Source of the DNA: Asticcacaulis machinosus
GTDB lineage: Bacteria; Pseudomonadota; Alphaproteobacteria; Caulobacterales; Caulobacteraceae
Direction: 5' to 3'
Length of the DNA: 64,000 bases
NCBI RefSeq assembly: GCF_028550435.1
Contig: NZ_JAQQKV010000001.1
Location: 1-64,000 of the forward strand
This document shows, one piece after another, positions 9,272 to 17,877 of this stretch. Within the stretch, counting starts at the first letter, position 1. The number at the start of each line of letters is the position of its first letter. The translations under genes were made by a program, and so were the position numbers. The notes beneath the pieces were generated by a model. It saw only the letters and a program-made list of their open reading frames with translations, was not told where the DNA came from and made no database searches.

Positions 9272-9305
9272 TGGCGCATCACCGGATCGGTGGTGCGCCA
9301 TTTTT
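9272..9305 (+). terminator. Rho-independent terminator after the TonB-dependent receptor
   Basis: TGGCGCATCACC (9272-9283) pairs with GGTGGTGCGCCA (9289-9300) with one G-U wobble and a 5-base loop, followed by TTTTT (9301-9305). It lies 23 bp after the receptor stop and about 100 bp before the first halogenase gene. Confidence 0.85.
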
Positions 9306-9401
9306 GTATAATAAATTGATTTTCATGACTAAATTATTTTCCTGAACGCTTGTGGACTTATGATTTGTCTGTAATCATCCTCAGCATAAGGTGAGGGCGT
9401 A

Positions 9402-10925
9402 ATGAACAAACTGAAAGTCGTCATTGTGGGGGGCGGAACGTCAGGCTGGATGACGGCGGCGGCCTTTGCCGGCGTCACAAAGCGTGAGCAGGTTGAGGTG
9501 CAACTGATCGAGTCCGATGAGATCGGCACCGTTGGCGTCGGTGAGGCGACCTTGCCGCACATCAAGGATTTCAACGACTATATCGGCATCAATGAGGCCG
9601 AATTCATGCGCAAAACCCAAGCCACGATCAAGCTGGGGATCGAGTTTGTCGACTGGGGTAAGATTGGGAATCGTTATTTCCATCCGTTCGGAAAGTTCGG
9701 GGCGCCGATGGGGGCAACTGACTTTTTCCAGATGTGGCTGCGGGCTCGCAAAGAGGGCCTTGAAGCGCCGCTTGAGGATTTTTGCTACGCCATAGTGGCC
9801 TCAAAACAAAACCGGTTTGAGTTTCCGTCACGGGACGGCAATTCGGTCAAGGCGTCTTACGCCTACGCCTATCATTTCGATGCGTTTTTATATGCGCGTT
9901 TTCTGCGGGAGTTTTCCGAAGCGCGCGGCATTATCCGCACCGAGGGCAAGATCACGGATGTAACGCTGGATCAGCATAGCGGTGATATCCGGTCGGTCAC
10001 CCTGGCGTCGGGTGAGGTAGTTACCGGCGATCTGTTTATCGACTGTTCGGGGTTCAGAGGGCTGCTGATTTCGGGCGCGCTCAAGGTCGGTTATCAGGAC
10101 TGGACGCCGTGGCTACCCTGCGATCGGGCAGTGGCGGTGCCGTGTGATCGAACCACAAACGAGATAACCCCTTACACCCGCTCGACCGCCCGCGCGGCGG
10201 GCTGGCAGTGGCATATCCCGCTTCAGCACCGCACGGGGAATGGCTATGTCTATTCCAGCCGGTTTATTTCGGATGATGAGGCGGCGGCGACACTTCTGGC
10301 CAATCTTGATGGTGCGGCTCAGGCCGATCCGCGCCCGTTACGCTTTACGGCCGGGCGGCGGGAAAAGTGCTGGCATAAGAACTGTGTGACGATCGGGTTG
10401 GCCAGTGGATTCCTGGAGCCGCTGGAATCGACCAGTATCTATCTGGTGCAGATGGCGATTACATTCCTGCTGAGATTGCTGCCGCGCGAGCATGTAATGG
10501 ATCAGACGCTTGAGGACGAATTTAACCGCCTGATCGATGTCGAATATGAGCGGGTGCGCGATTTCCTGATCCTGCATTACCACGCCAATACGCGCACCGA
10601 CGCGCCGATGTGGCAATACTGCCGTGACATGGATATTCCAGACAGCCTGCGCGACAAAATCGCCCGCTTTAAGCATCGCGGCTATATCCACGCCTATGCC
10701 GATGGCCTGTTCGCGCCGCCAAGCTGGCAGGCGGTGTTCTTCGGGCAGGACATAGTGCCGGAGCGCTATGATGCGCTGGCCGAAGTCATGGATCGGGACG
10801 TGCTGCTGACGCGCATGACGGATTTGCGCACGCTGATTGCGGACGGTGTGTCGACCATGCCGGGCCATGATGACTTTATTCGCGGCTATTGCGATGCCGG
10901 TAAGGCAATAGAGGCTGTGCGATGA
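9402..10925 (+). CDS. Flavin-dependent tryptophan-halogenase-like protein, intact active-site motifs (copy 1)
   Basis: 507 residues. The family oxidises halide with FADH2 and O2; HOX then reacts through the catalytic Lys with an electron-rich substrate. Present here: the FAD-binding GGGTSGW near the N-terminus (11-17), GVGEATLP, Lys77 in TIKLGIEF (equivalent to Lys79 of PrnA), the halogenase signature GWQWHIP at 267-273, and Glu342-Ser343 in GFLEPLESTS (equivalent to Glu346-Ser347 of PrnA). All residues expected for catalysis are kept. The stop overlaps the next gene (ATGA, 10922-10925). No flavin reductase, which such enzymes need, lies nearby. Homologues beside TonB-dependent receptors in Caulobacter and Xanthomonas are linked to GlcNAc-induced loci (from memory), with unknown natural substrates. 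Confidence 0.85.
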   Translation: MNKLKVVIVGGGTSGWMTAAAFAGVTKREQVEVQLIESDEIGTVGVGEATLPHIKDFNDYIGINEAEFMRKTQATIKLGIEFVDWGKIGNRYFHPFGKFGAPMGATDFFQMWLRARKEGLEAPLEDFCYAIVASKQNRFEFPSRDGNSVKASYAYAYHFDAFLYARFLREFSEARGIIRTEGKITDVTLDQHSGDIRSVTLASGEVVTGDLFIDCSGFRGLLISGALKVGYQDWTPWLPCDRAVAVPCDRTTNEITPYTRSTARAAGWQWHIPLQHRTGNGYVYSSRFISDDEAAATLLANLDGAAQADPRPLRFTAGRREKCWHKNCVTIGLASGFLEPLESTSIYLVQMAITFLLRLLPREHVMDQTLEDEFNRLIDVEYERVRDFLILHYHANTRTDAPMWQYCRDMDIPDSLRDKIARFKHRGYIHAYADGLFAPPSWQAVFFGQDIVPERYDALAEVMDRDVLLTRMTDLRTLIADGVSTMPGHDDFIRGYCDAGKAIEAVR

Positions 10926-12427
10926 TTGCGTCGCCTGCGCCGCCTAAGCGGGTCGTCATCGTCGGCAGTGATATCGACGCCTGGCTGAGCGCCAATACCG
11001 TGCTGCGGGCCTTGGCGACCCACGGCGTTGAGGTCAGTGTGGTCGAGACCCGCGCTCACCTGACGCCTTCGGATGTGACTGAGGCCCTGCCGGAGTTTCG
11101 TAAATTCATGCGGCTGCTCAACCTGCCCGAAGCGGCGGTGCTGCAATCAGGCGCCGGGGCACTTAGTCTTGGGCAGCGCTTTGCCAATTTTTCGGGCAAG
11201 GGCGCGTTTATGAATGCTTATGGCCCAACGGGGCCGGCGTCTTTGAGCACCAATTTCGTCCAGCACTGGGTGCGGGCGCGCCAGATGGGGCTACCGGCGG
11301 AGTATGAAACCTTCAACCTGACCGCTATGGCGGCCCAGACCGGACATTTGCTTATGCCTGCGCAGGCGGTGGCAGGGACAATGCCTAGCGAATATGGCTA
11401 TCATCTGATGGCGGCCGGATTGGCTTCGTTTCTGAAAGCCGTTGCGGTGCGCCGTGGGGCCAAGGTTTATGCCGGTGAGCATTTTGGTCTGAAACGGGCG
11501 CAAGACGGGGCCATCTCAGCGGTTTTGGCCAGCGACGGTGCGGTCATCGAAGGCGATCTGTTTATTGATGCGACGGGCGCACAAGGCCGGTTAATCGGTG
11601 CGCTTGAGGCGACGAATTCAGAAAGCTGGCGCGATCTCTATCCGTGCAACCGGTTGCTGACGGCGGCCACAGGTGTGTTCCGACCGCTGCCGCTCTATGC
11701 TCAAATATCGGCCAGCCGTCATGGCTGGTGGGGGTTATATCCGCAGCGAAGTCAGACCACGCTTCAGATGGCCTTTGATGGCGAACGGCTGAGTGACGAT
11801 GAAGCGCTTGAGGCCGCCCATAGCCTGTCGGGGCAGGCCCTGTCGGGTATTTCAGTGCAGGAGATGACGCAGGGTATGCGCTCGCAGCCGTGGGTGCAAA
11901 ACTGTCTGGCGGTAGGGGCTGCGGCGGCACGGTTCGATCCGCTGGACGCAGCGCCCCTACAATCCCTTCAGATTGCCCTAAGCCATCTGGTGGCGCTCTA
12001 TCCGGTGACGGCTGATATGGCGATTGAGCGCGATATCTATAATCAAACGGTGTCCGATCATTACCGCCGCCTGCGTGATTATCAGTTGGTGCGCTACAGA
12101 CTTAACCGGCGTTTTGATGATCCGCTGTGGGATAGAGCGCGCGATATGGCGACGCCCGACGCTCTGGCCTATAAGCTTAAAGTGTTTGAGGCCCGCGGTC
12201 TGATGGTGCGCTATGACCATGAAAGCTTTAATGAGGATAGCTGGCAGATGCTGGCTATTGGTCATGGCCTGATCCCAAAGTCCTATGATCCGCAGATCGA
12301 CCATGCCGATGAGGCTGCCACAATGCGTACCTTCCAGAGCCATCTGGCCGTCATCAGGCAGCAGGTCGGGATTATGACACTACACGAAGAGGCGCTGATG
12401 GCGGTGGTGCAGGCGACACCGGCATGA
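10922..12427 (+). CDS. Degenerate tryptophan-halogenase paralogue, likely non-catalytic (copy 2)
   Basis: 501 residues, alignable with its neighbours along the whole length (for example the C-terminal YNQTVSDHYRRLRDYQLVRY block), but the active-site positions have changed. The dinucleotide-binding GGGTSGW is VGSDIDAW; the catalytic Lys position is Ser82 (ALSLGQRF); the WxWxIP signature is GWWGLYP at 268-274; and the Glu-Ser pair is Asp342-Ala343 (FDPLDAAP). FAD binding and halide chemistry are therefore doubtful. The reading frame is intact and coupled by ATGA overlaps at both ends, so it is not a decaying pseudogene; a structural or regulatory partner role is the simplest inference. Alternatively it is a divergent flavoprotein with a new activity. 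Confidence 0.8.
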   Translation: MIASPAPPKRVVIVGSDIDAWLSANTVLRALATHGVEVSVVETRAHLTPSDVTEALPEFRKFMRLLNLPEAAVLQSGAGALSLGQRFANFSGKGAFMNAYGPTGPASLSTNFVQHWVRARQMGLPAEYETFNLTAMAAQTGHLLMPAQAVAGTMPSEYGYHLMAAGLASFLKAVAVRRGAKVYAGEHFGLKRAQDGAISAVLASDGAVIEGDLFIDATGAQGRLIGALEATNSESWRDLYPCNRLLTAATGVFRPLPLYAQISASRHGWWGLYPQRSQTTLQMAFDGERLSDDEALEAAHSLSGQALSGISVQEMTQGMRSQPWVQNCLAVGAAAARFDPLDAAPLQSLQIALSHLVALYPVTADMAIERDIYNQTVSDHYRRLRDYQLVRYRLNRRFDDPLWDRARDMATPDALAYKLKVFEARGLMVRYDHESFNEDSWQMLAIGHGLIPKSYDPQIDHADEAATMRTFQSHLAVIRQQVGIMTLHEEALMAVVQATPA

Positions 12428-13908
12428 CGGCCGTGGGTAAAACCGTCATTGTCGGCGGCGGCACCGCGGGCTGGATGGCCGCAGCCGCGATTGCCCGAGC
12501 CATTGGCACTGATCATCACGAGATCTGCCTGATCGAGTCCGATGCCATTGGCACGGTTGGGGTGGGCGAAGCCACTATCCCGCCCATACAGGATTTTAAT
12601 GCCTTTCTGGGCATCGACGAAGACGACTTTATCCGTGAGACGAAGGCGACGTTCAAACTGGGGATCGAGTTTATAAACTGGCGCAAGCCGGGGCATACAT
12701 ATTTCCACCCCTTTGGCGTCTATGGCCGGGATTTTGACGGCATACCCTTTCAGCACTTTATGCTCAGGGGATTGAAGGACGGTGTGGCCGCGGACTATGG
12801 CCTCTACAATCTGGAGACTATGGCGGCGCGGGTGGGAGCCTTTGCACGGACATCAAAAGGCGCACCGGTCGGCTATGCCTATCATTTTGACGCGGGGCTT
12901 TATGCCCATTACCTGCGCCGCTATGCCGAACGGCGCGGGGTTAAGCGGATAGAAGGTGAAATTACCGATGTCACCTTAAACCCCGATGATGGGTTTATCC
13001 GGTCGGTGACGCTGAAAACCGGCGCGGTCGTGGCGGGTGATTTCTTTATCGATTGCTCTGGTTTCAGGGGGCTGCTGATCGAGCAGGCGCTGAAATCCGG
13101 CTATGAAGACTGGTCGAAATGGCTGCCCGCCGATCGGGCGGTGGCGGTGCCGTGTGCCACCCCTGCCGGTGATATCCTGCCCTATACCCGATCAACGGCG
13201 CGTGAAGCGGGATGGCAATGGCGCATCCCGCTTCAACACCGGATCGGCAATGGCTATGTCTTTTCAAGCGCGTTTATCTCGGAATCTGAGGCGACCGACA
13301 CCCTGATGGCCAACCTGGATGGTGAGGCGCTGGCTGAGCCGCGCGTGCTGAAGTTTGTCACCGGCCGCAGGCGTCAAAGCTGGGTCAAAAACTGCGTGGC
13401 GCTGGGGTTATCGAGCGGGTTTCTGGAGCCGCTGGAATCGACCAGCATCCACCTGATCCATGCCGGTGTGATCCGGTTGCTGGGGCTATACCCTAAATCC
13501 GGTTTTGTGCCCGCGGTCATTGATCGGTTCAACCAAGAAATGGAATCCGACTATACCACCGTCAAGGATTTCCTGATCGCCCACTATCATGTGACCGAGC
13601 GCGACGACACACCGTTCTGGGCCTATTGCCGTAACTATGACCCGCCCGATAGTTTAAAGGCGCGGCTGGAACTTTACCGGTCGTGCGGGCAGGTCATGCC
13701 GACGGTGCTTGAGCTATTCAAAGATACCAACTGGTTTGCGATCCTGATGGGGCAGGGCCTGGTGCCCGATGATTATCACACCATTGCCGACCGTCTACCG
13801 GACGATGAACTGCGTCTGCGGCTGGATGAGGTGCGAAGGCAGGTGGCCGCGAGATTGGCGGATTTGCCGCGCCACGGCGATTATATCGCTAAAATCATCA
13901 ATCCTTAA
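12424..13908 (+). CDS. Flavin-dependent tryptophan-halogenase-like protein, intact active-site motifs (copy 3)
   Basis: 494 residues, closely similar to the protein at 9402. GGGTAGW is at 11-17, GVGEATIP follows, Lys78 sits in TFKLGIEF, GWQWRIP is at 263-269, and Glu338-Ser339 lie in SGFLEPLEST. Long shared blocks such as YAYHFDA, DRAVAVPC and PYTRSTAR suggest a fairly recent duplication with copy 1. The ATG overlaps the stop of the middle paralogue (12424-12427). The 3' end overlaps the GH18 gene on the other strand by 11 bp. As with copy 1, the fold and cofactor are well supported, while the substrate is not; annotation as tryptophan 7-halogenase would overstate the evidence. Confidence 0.85.
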   Translation: MTAVGKTVIVGGGTAGWMAAAAIARAIGTDHHEICLIESDAIGTVGVGEATIPPIQDFNAFLGIDEDDFIRETKATFKLGIEFINWRKPGHTYFHPFGVYGRDFDGIPFQHFMLRGLKDGVAADYGLYNLETMAARVGAFARTSKGAPVGYAYHFDAGLYAHYLRRYAERRGVKRIEGEITDVTLNPDDGFIRSVTLKTGAVVAGDFFIDCSGFRGLLIEQALKSGYEDWSKWLPADRAVAVPCATPAGDILPYTRSTAREAGWQWRIPLQHRIGNGYVFSSAFISESEATDTLMANLDGEALAEPRVLKFVTGRRRQSWVKNCVALGLSSGFLEPLESTSIHLIHAGVIRLLGLYPKSGFVPAVIDRFNQEMESDYTTVKDFLIAHYHVTERDDTPFWAYCRNYDPPDSLKARLELYRSCGQVMPTVLELFKDTNWFAILMGQGLVPDDYHTIADRLPDDELRLRLDEVRRQVAARLADLPRHGDYIAKIINP

Positions 13909-14920
13909 GGGCGGCCTTAGCGGTTGTGATCAGGCGATGATCGTCGGTGTCCTGGGAGATTTCCCACACCATAATCCCGGCACCTTTGTCTGCGGCCAGT
14001 TTGGTCTTTTTCTGTAAGGTTTCCAGACCGTTGTAGGTGACATATGAACACCCGCCGCAGCGTTTGCCGATTACATCCGTTTTGAGAATGTCCTCACCAT
14101 AACGGGCAATCAGATCGCGCATCCCACCGTAACCGTCCTTATAGTCGCCAAAGCCGTAGCCATAAAATGGCACGCCCAGCACCAGCTTATCTTTGGGGAC
14201 ACCACGCGCGCGCCACAGATCCATATCGCGCTTTGCCTGTGACAGCGGGGAGTGCTCATCGCCCGGTGTGCCCCAGCTTGGGCCGATAGCGTCATAGGCC
14301 ATGACATTGACCAGATCGAAATAGGGGATGGACGATATCGGTATCATGCCGCCTTCATAGGAGGCCGTGGCGCAGGTCAAAAGCTTGCCCCGCGCTTTCA
14401 GGGCTGCGCTCAAGGCCGCAATAAACGGCGTGTAATTTCCGGCCTTATCGATCTCGGTCAAAAGGGCACCTTCGATATCGACATCAAGGCCATCAAGGCC
14501 ATAATCATCGACCAGCTTGATCAGATCGGCCACCACAATATCGCGGTTATGCGGTTCCAGCATGATACGCCAGTCCCCAGAGCATTGCGGAATAGTCCCG
14601 CCGCCGAGTGACACCAGAACCTTGACGCTCTTGGCATGGGCCAGATCCACCGCGGTGCGTAAGGATTCGCTCGTGACCTGAACTCCGCCCGCGTCAGGCA
14701 TGCAGGTCATCTTGCCATCTGATACGACGGCTCCGGTCGGGTCAGGATTGATGAACGACAGATTGAGGTGGGTGTATTGACCAATATCAGCCTTGGCCAT
14801 GATCGGCCCCATGCCCTTGAAGGCCGGAACATAACCAATAACGACCGGAGCTTTGGGTTCTGCGAGCGCGGGCTGAGTGGCCAGAAGAGCCGTGATCACT
14901 GCGGCAATTTTGGTATTCAT
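13898..14920 (-). CDS. Secreted GH18 chitinase/endo-N-acetylglucosaminidase-like protein
   Basis: 340 residues. Signal peptide MNTKIAAVITALLATQPALA, then a GH18 barrel. The SxGG-type strand is VLVSLGGG (101-108) and the catalytic DxxDxDxE motif is DGLDVDIE with Glu150 as acid; the later MAYD (substrate-assist strand) is also present. GH18 enzymes cut beta-1,4 GlcNAc linkages with retention. The small size and the lack of binding modules point to a soluble periplasmic or secreted enzyme acting on oligomers rather than crystalline chitin. Cys residues in KRCGGCSY may form a disulfide. Two TTGGTATT half-sites 10 bp apart straddle the start codon, suggesting shared control with the rest of the island. 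Confidence 0.88.
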   Translation of the reverse strand: MNTKIAAVITALLATQPALAEPKAPVVIGYVPAFKGMGPIMAKADIGQYTHLNLSFINPDPTGAVVSDGKMTCMPDAGGVQVTSESLRTAVDLAHAKSVKVLVSLGGGTIPQCSGDWRIMLEPHNRDIVVADLIKLVDDYGLDGLDVDIEGALLTEIDKAGNYTPFIAALSAALKARGKLLTCATASYEGGMIPISSIPYFDLVNVMAYDAIGPSWGTPGDEHSPLSQAKRDMDLWRARGVPKDKLVLGVPFYGYGFGDYKDGYGGMRDLIARYGEDILKTDVIGKRCGGCSYVTYNGLETLQKKTKLAADKGAGIMVWEISQDTDDHRLITTAKAALKD

Positions 14921-14927
14921 TGGTATT
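14910..14927. promoter_or_regulatory. Direct-repeat half-sites over the GH18 start
   Basis: TTGGTATT occurs at 14910-14917 and again at 14920-14927, a 10-bp step. The pair covers the GH18 start codon (14918-14920). It resembles the half-sites near 5,800. Confidence 0.4.
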
Positions 14928-15105
14928 GTTTTTCCCCGATGCTCACATTTCTGTTTATTGAATTATGGTGTTAAAATTTACGGATTTGCAATGTTCATTT
15001 TCTGGAAGTTTGCCAAATTTTCCATAATATATTGAAATTAATATGTAAAAATATGGACGAGATGTGCGGGGTCATAATGTGTAAAAAGAATATATCAAAA
15101 TAAAT

Positions 15106-15120
15106 ACCAATATAGACCAA
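15106..15120. promoter_or_regulatory. Direct-repeat half-sites in the GH18/GH20 divergent region
   Basis: ACCAA at 15106-15110 and 15116-15120, again a 10-bp step, in an AT-rich stretch between the divergent GH18 and GH20 genes. The preceding part, 14928-15100, is AT-rich with no supported gene. Confidence 0.35.
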
Positions 15121-15242
15121 AAAGTCATTTTTAGCTTGAAATCAGCGTAAAAACGCGAAAGACTTCACGTCGGGCCCCGCGGCAGGACATGTCGGTGGTG
15201 TCTGACCTTAAAGGGCTTTCCTTCCCTCGGTAAGCCGACTTC

Positions 15243-15287
15243 CGGAGCGCGCCGACTGTGGTATGGTCGCGGCGCGCTCCGTTTTTT
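15243..15287 (+). terminator. Terminator-like hairpin inside the GH20 leader
   Basis: CGGAGCGCGCCG (15243-15254) and CGGCGCGCTCCG (15270-15281) are perfectly complementary over 12 bp with a 15-base loop, followed by TTTTTT (15282-15287). The nearest upstream gene is transcribed away, so the hairpin cannot end an ordinary gene. It lies 28 bases before the GH20 ATG. It could be an attenuator or the 3' end of a small RNA. Confidence 0.7.
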
Positions 15288-15314
15288 ACAGATTTGGGGC
15301 GACGGGAGCAGATC

Positions 15315-17876
15315 ATGAAAACATGGCTATTGGCAGGGGTTGCGGTGGCGTTGATGAGCGGCGCTATGGGGGCGCAGGCCGCGCCGGCTACGCTTTTGCA
15401 AAGCGAACTGGATCGCTTTGCATCGGATCTTGGCTACCGCTATACGATCGAGGACAATAAACCGGCCTGTCCGCAAGGGGGAAATGGCTGTTTTTTATCT
15501 GAAATTGAGGTGCGTTTGCCGCAAACCCTGCCGGACGATCTGGCGGCGGGGAAATTCACGCTTTATGTAAGCTTTGTGACGCGCCTGCTCGGTATCGACA
15601 GCGGACTGTTTGATCTCAAATTCATCAATGGTGATCTCTATACCCTGACACCTAAGGCCGGTGTAAAGCTGAAGGCCGGGCAGACGATTAAGATCAAGGT
15701 CTGGGGTGAGGGGCAATTCTATTCCGCCTATTACCCCATGCCGAATGTCTATGCCGTGTCCGGTGATCTGAAAGCGGTGACCATCGCGGCCACAAAGCCC
15801 TATATCGATCCGGAAACCGGCCTTGAGAGTCTGCCGTTTGTGACGCCGATGACCGATGAGGCGAAACTGGCTACCAAACATGCCGATGATCAGACGCAGT
15901 GGCTGACGCCGGAGCGGGCCTTTACGCAGAACGCGGCACGCACGGTGGCGCAGGCAAAACCCGAAATCGTTATCCTGCCAACGCCGGCCAAGGTGACATG
16001 GCTAGAAGGCCCTGTGGTGGATATGACGGGTGGTGTCGACCTTAGCCTAAAAGGTGTGACGGCTGAGCAGATCGGGAATGCCTTAAATGACTTCAGGGGC
16101 GTTTCAGATGTCGATGCAAAGCCAGCCAGGCTTAAGGTGACCGTGGATGCCAAATCGGGCATAGCGGCCGAAGGCTACAGGCTCAAAATCGAAAAGGGTA
16201 TGATTAGCCTTACGTCTGCTGATGCTGCGGGGGCCGCCTATGGCCTGACGTCACTGGCGCAGCAGGCGGCCCATGATAAGGGCAAGCTGAAACCGATGCT
16301 GATCGAAGACGCGCCGCGTCTTCCGTTCCGCGGGCTCCATGTCGATGTGGCGCGTAATTTCCATTCCAAAGCCGAAATGCTGAAAATCATCGATCAGATG
16401 GCGGAATTTAAGCTCAACAAGCTGCATTTCCACCTGGGCGAGGACGAAGGCTGGCGGGTTGAGATCAAGGCTTTGCCGGAGCTGGCGACCGTTGGCAGTA
16501 CGCGCTGCCATGACCCGAAGGAAGACATCTGCCTGCTGCCGCAACTGGGGGCGGGGCCAGATGCGGATACACCGGTAAATGGCTATTACAGTCAGGCCGA
16601 TTACATCGACATTCTAAATTATGCCAAGGCGCGCCATATCGAGGTCATTCCGTCCTTTGATATGCCCGGCCATTCGCGCGCCGCTGTCCGGTCGATGGAA
16701 GCACGCTATCGCCGTCTGATGGCTGAAGGCAAGCCCGATGAGGCCAATCTGTACCGGCTGGTCGAACCCGAAGACACCACGGTTTACGATAGCATCCAGC
16801 ATTATAATGACAACACGCTCAATGTCTGTATTCCGGCCACCTACCGTTTTCTGGATACGGTGATTGATGAGGTCGCGGCCATGCACCAAGCGGCGGGGGT
16901 GCCGCTCAAAAAATACCATATCGGGGCCGATGAAACGGCCGGCGCATGGTCTAAGTCTCCGGCCTGCCAGAAACTGATGGCGGCGGAAAAGCTGGAGCCT
17001 AAACAACTGTCGGCCTATTTCATCGAAAAGGTTTCCAACCGTCTGGCTGAACGTAACATTGAGGCGGCGGGCTGGAGCGACGGCATGGGGCATACCGATG
17101 CAGCGAAAATGCCGAAAGCCGTACAAAGTAATATCTGGAGCGGCCTGTTCACGGGTGCCGCGGCTGAAGCCCACAATCACGCCAATCGTGGCTGGGATGT
17201 GGTGATTTCGATCCCTGACACCTTCTATTTCGACATTCCGCAAAGCGTTGATCCGATGGAGCGCGGTTATGACTGGCCGTCACGGGTGACCGATACCTAT
17301 GAGGTGTTTGGCTTTATTCCTGAAAACATTCCGGCCAATGCCTCGTGGCTGAAAGATATTCGGCACAAACCCGGCACGATCGAGGACAAAACGCCGCTAA
17401 ATGCCGGATTGAAATTCAAAGGCCTGCAAGGGCAACTCTGGTCGGAAACCGTGCGCAGTGATGCTCAGGTCGATTACATGCTGTTCCCGCGTGTGCTGGG
17501 GCTGGCCGAGCGGGCCTGGCATAAGGCGGCGTGGGAGCCGCAATATAGGGCGGGTGAATCTTACACTTATCATGACGGCAAGGTCGATCGCGTGGCGCAA
17601 GCTAAAGACTGGCAGACCTTCCGCGATAAGATGCCGGTGCATCTGCAAAGGCTTGAGGCCGCCGGTGTCGAGTACCGTATCGCGCCACCGGGGGCGCGGG
17701 TTGTAGGCGGCAAACTGGAAGTCAACACCGAGTTCGCGCATCCGGTCGAATACCGTTTGGCGGGCGGGCAATGGCAGGTCTACACCGGGCCGGTCGCGGT
17801 GACGGGGGCGGTTGAAGTCCGTGCCCGTAGCTATGATGGCAAACGGGCTGGGCGCTCATCAAAGGTGGGGGGATAG
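15315..17876 (+). CDS. Chitobiase-type beta-N-acetylhexosaminidase, GH20 (second copy)
   Basis: 853 residues from ATG 15315, chosen over an in-frame start at 15258 because GGGAG (15304-15308) precedes it and a signal peptide ending near AQAAPA follows; the earlier start would lie inside the terminator hairpin. Domains in order: an N-terminal chitobiase carbohydrate-binding-like domain (about 25-190), a GH20b domain (about 205-325), the catalytic barrel (about 330-740) with HIGADE containing Asp539-Glu540, and a short C-terminal Ig-like domain (about 780-853). This architecture is that of bacterial chitobiases, which split chitobiose and chito-oligomers to GlcNAc. It complements the shorter GH20 at 3196. 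A GH16 gene follows immediately in the same unit. Confidence 0.92.
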   Translation: MKTWLLAGVAVALMSGAMGAQAAPATLLQSELDRFASDLGYRYTIEDNKPACPQGGNGCFLSEIEVRLPQTLPDDLAAGKFTLYVSFVTRLLGIDSGLFDLKFINGDLYTLTPKAGVKLKAGQTIKIKVWGEGQFYSAYYPMPNVYAVSGDLKAVTIAATKPYIDPETGLESLPFVTPMTDEAKLATKHADDQTQWLTPERAFTQNAARTVAQAKPEIVILPTPAKVTWLEGPVVDMTGGVDLSLKGVTAEQIGNALNDFRGVSDVDAKPARLKVTVDAKSGIAAEGYRLKIEKGMISLTSADAAGAAYGLTSLAQQAAHDKGKLKPMLIEDAPRLPFRGLHVDVARNFHSKAEMLKIIDQMAEFKLNKLHFHLGEDEGWRVEIKALPELATVGSTRCHDPKEDICLLPQLGAGPDADTPVNGYYSQADYIDILNYAKARHIEVIPSFDMPGHSRAAVRSMEARYRRLMAEGKPDEANLYRLVEPEDTTVYDSIQHYNDNTLNVCIPATYRFLDTVIDEVAAMHQAAGVPLKKYHIGADETAGAWSKSPACQKLMAAEKLEPKQLSAYFIEKVSNRLAERNIEAAGWSDGMGHTDAAKMPKAVQSNIWSGLFTGAAAEAHNHANRGWDVVISIPDTFYFDIPQSVDPMERGYDWPSRVTDTYEVFGFIPENIPANASWLKDIRHKPGTIEDKTPLNAGLKFKGLQGQLWSETVRSDAQVDYMLFPRVLGLAERAWHKAAWEPQYRAGESYTYHDGKVDRVAQAKDWQTFRDKMPVHLQRLEAAGVEYRIAPPGARVVGGKLEVNTEFAHPVEYRLAGGQWQVYTGPVAVTGAVEVRARSYDGKRAGRSSKVGG

Positions 17877-17877
17877 T

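Noticed and set aside
9402-13908. Halogenase genes as part of a halogenated natural-product cluster
   Set aside because: No polyketide, peptide-synthetase or tailoring genes are near; the setting is receptor and glycoside hydrolase genes.
15258-15314. N-terminal extension of the second GH20
   Set aside because: It would start inside the terminator hairpin and spoil the signal peptide.
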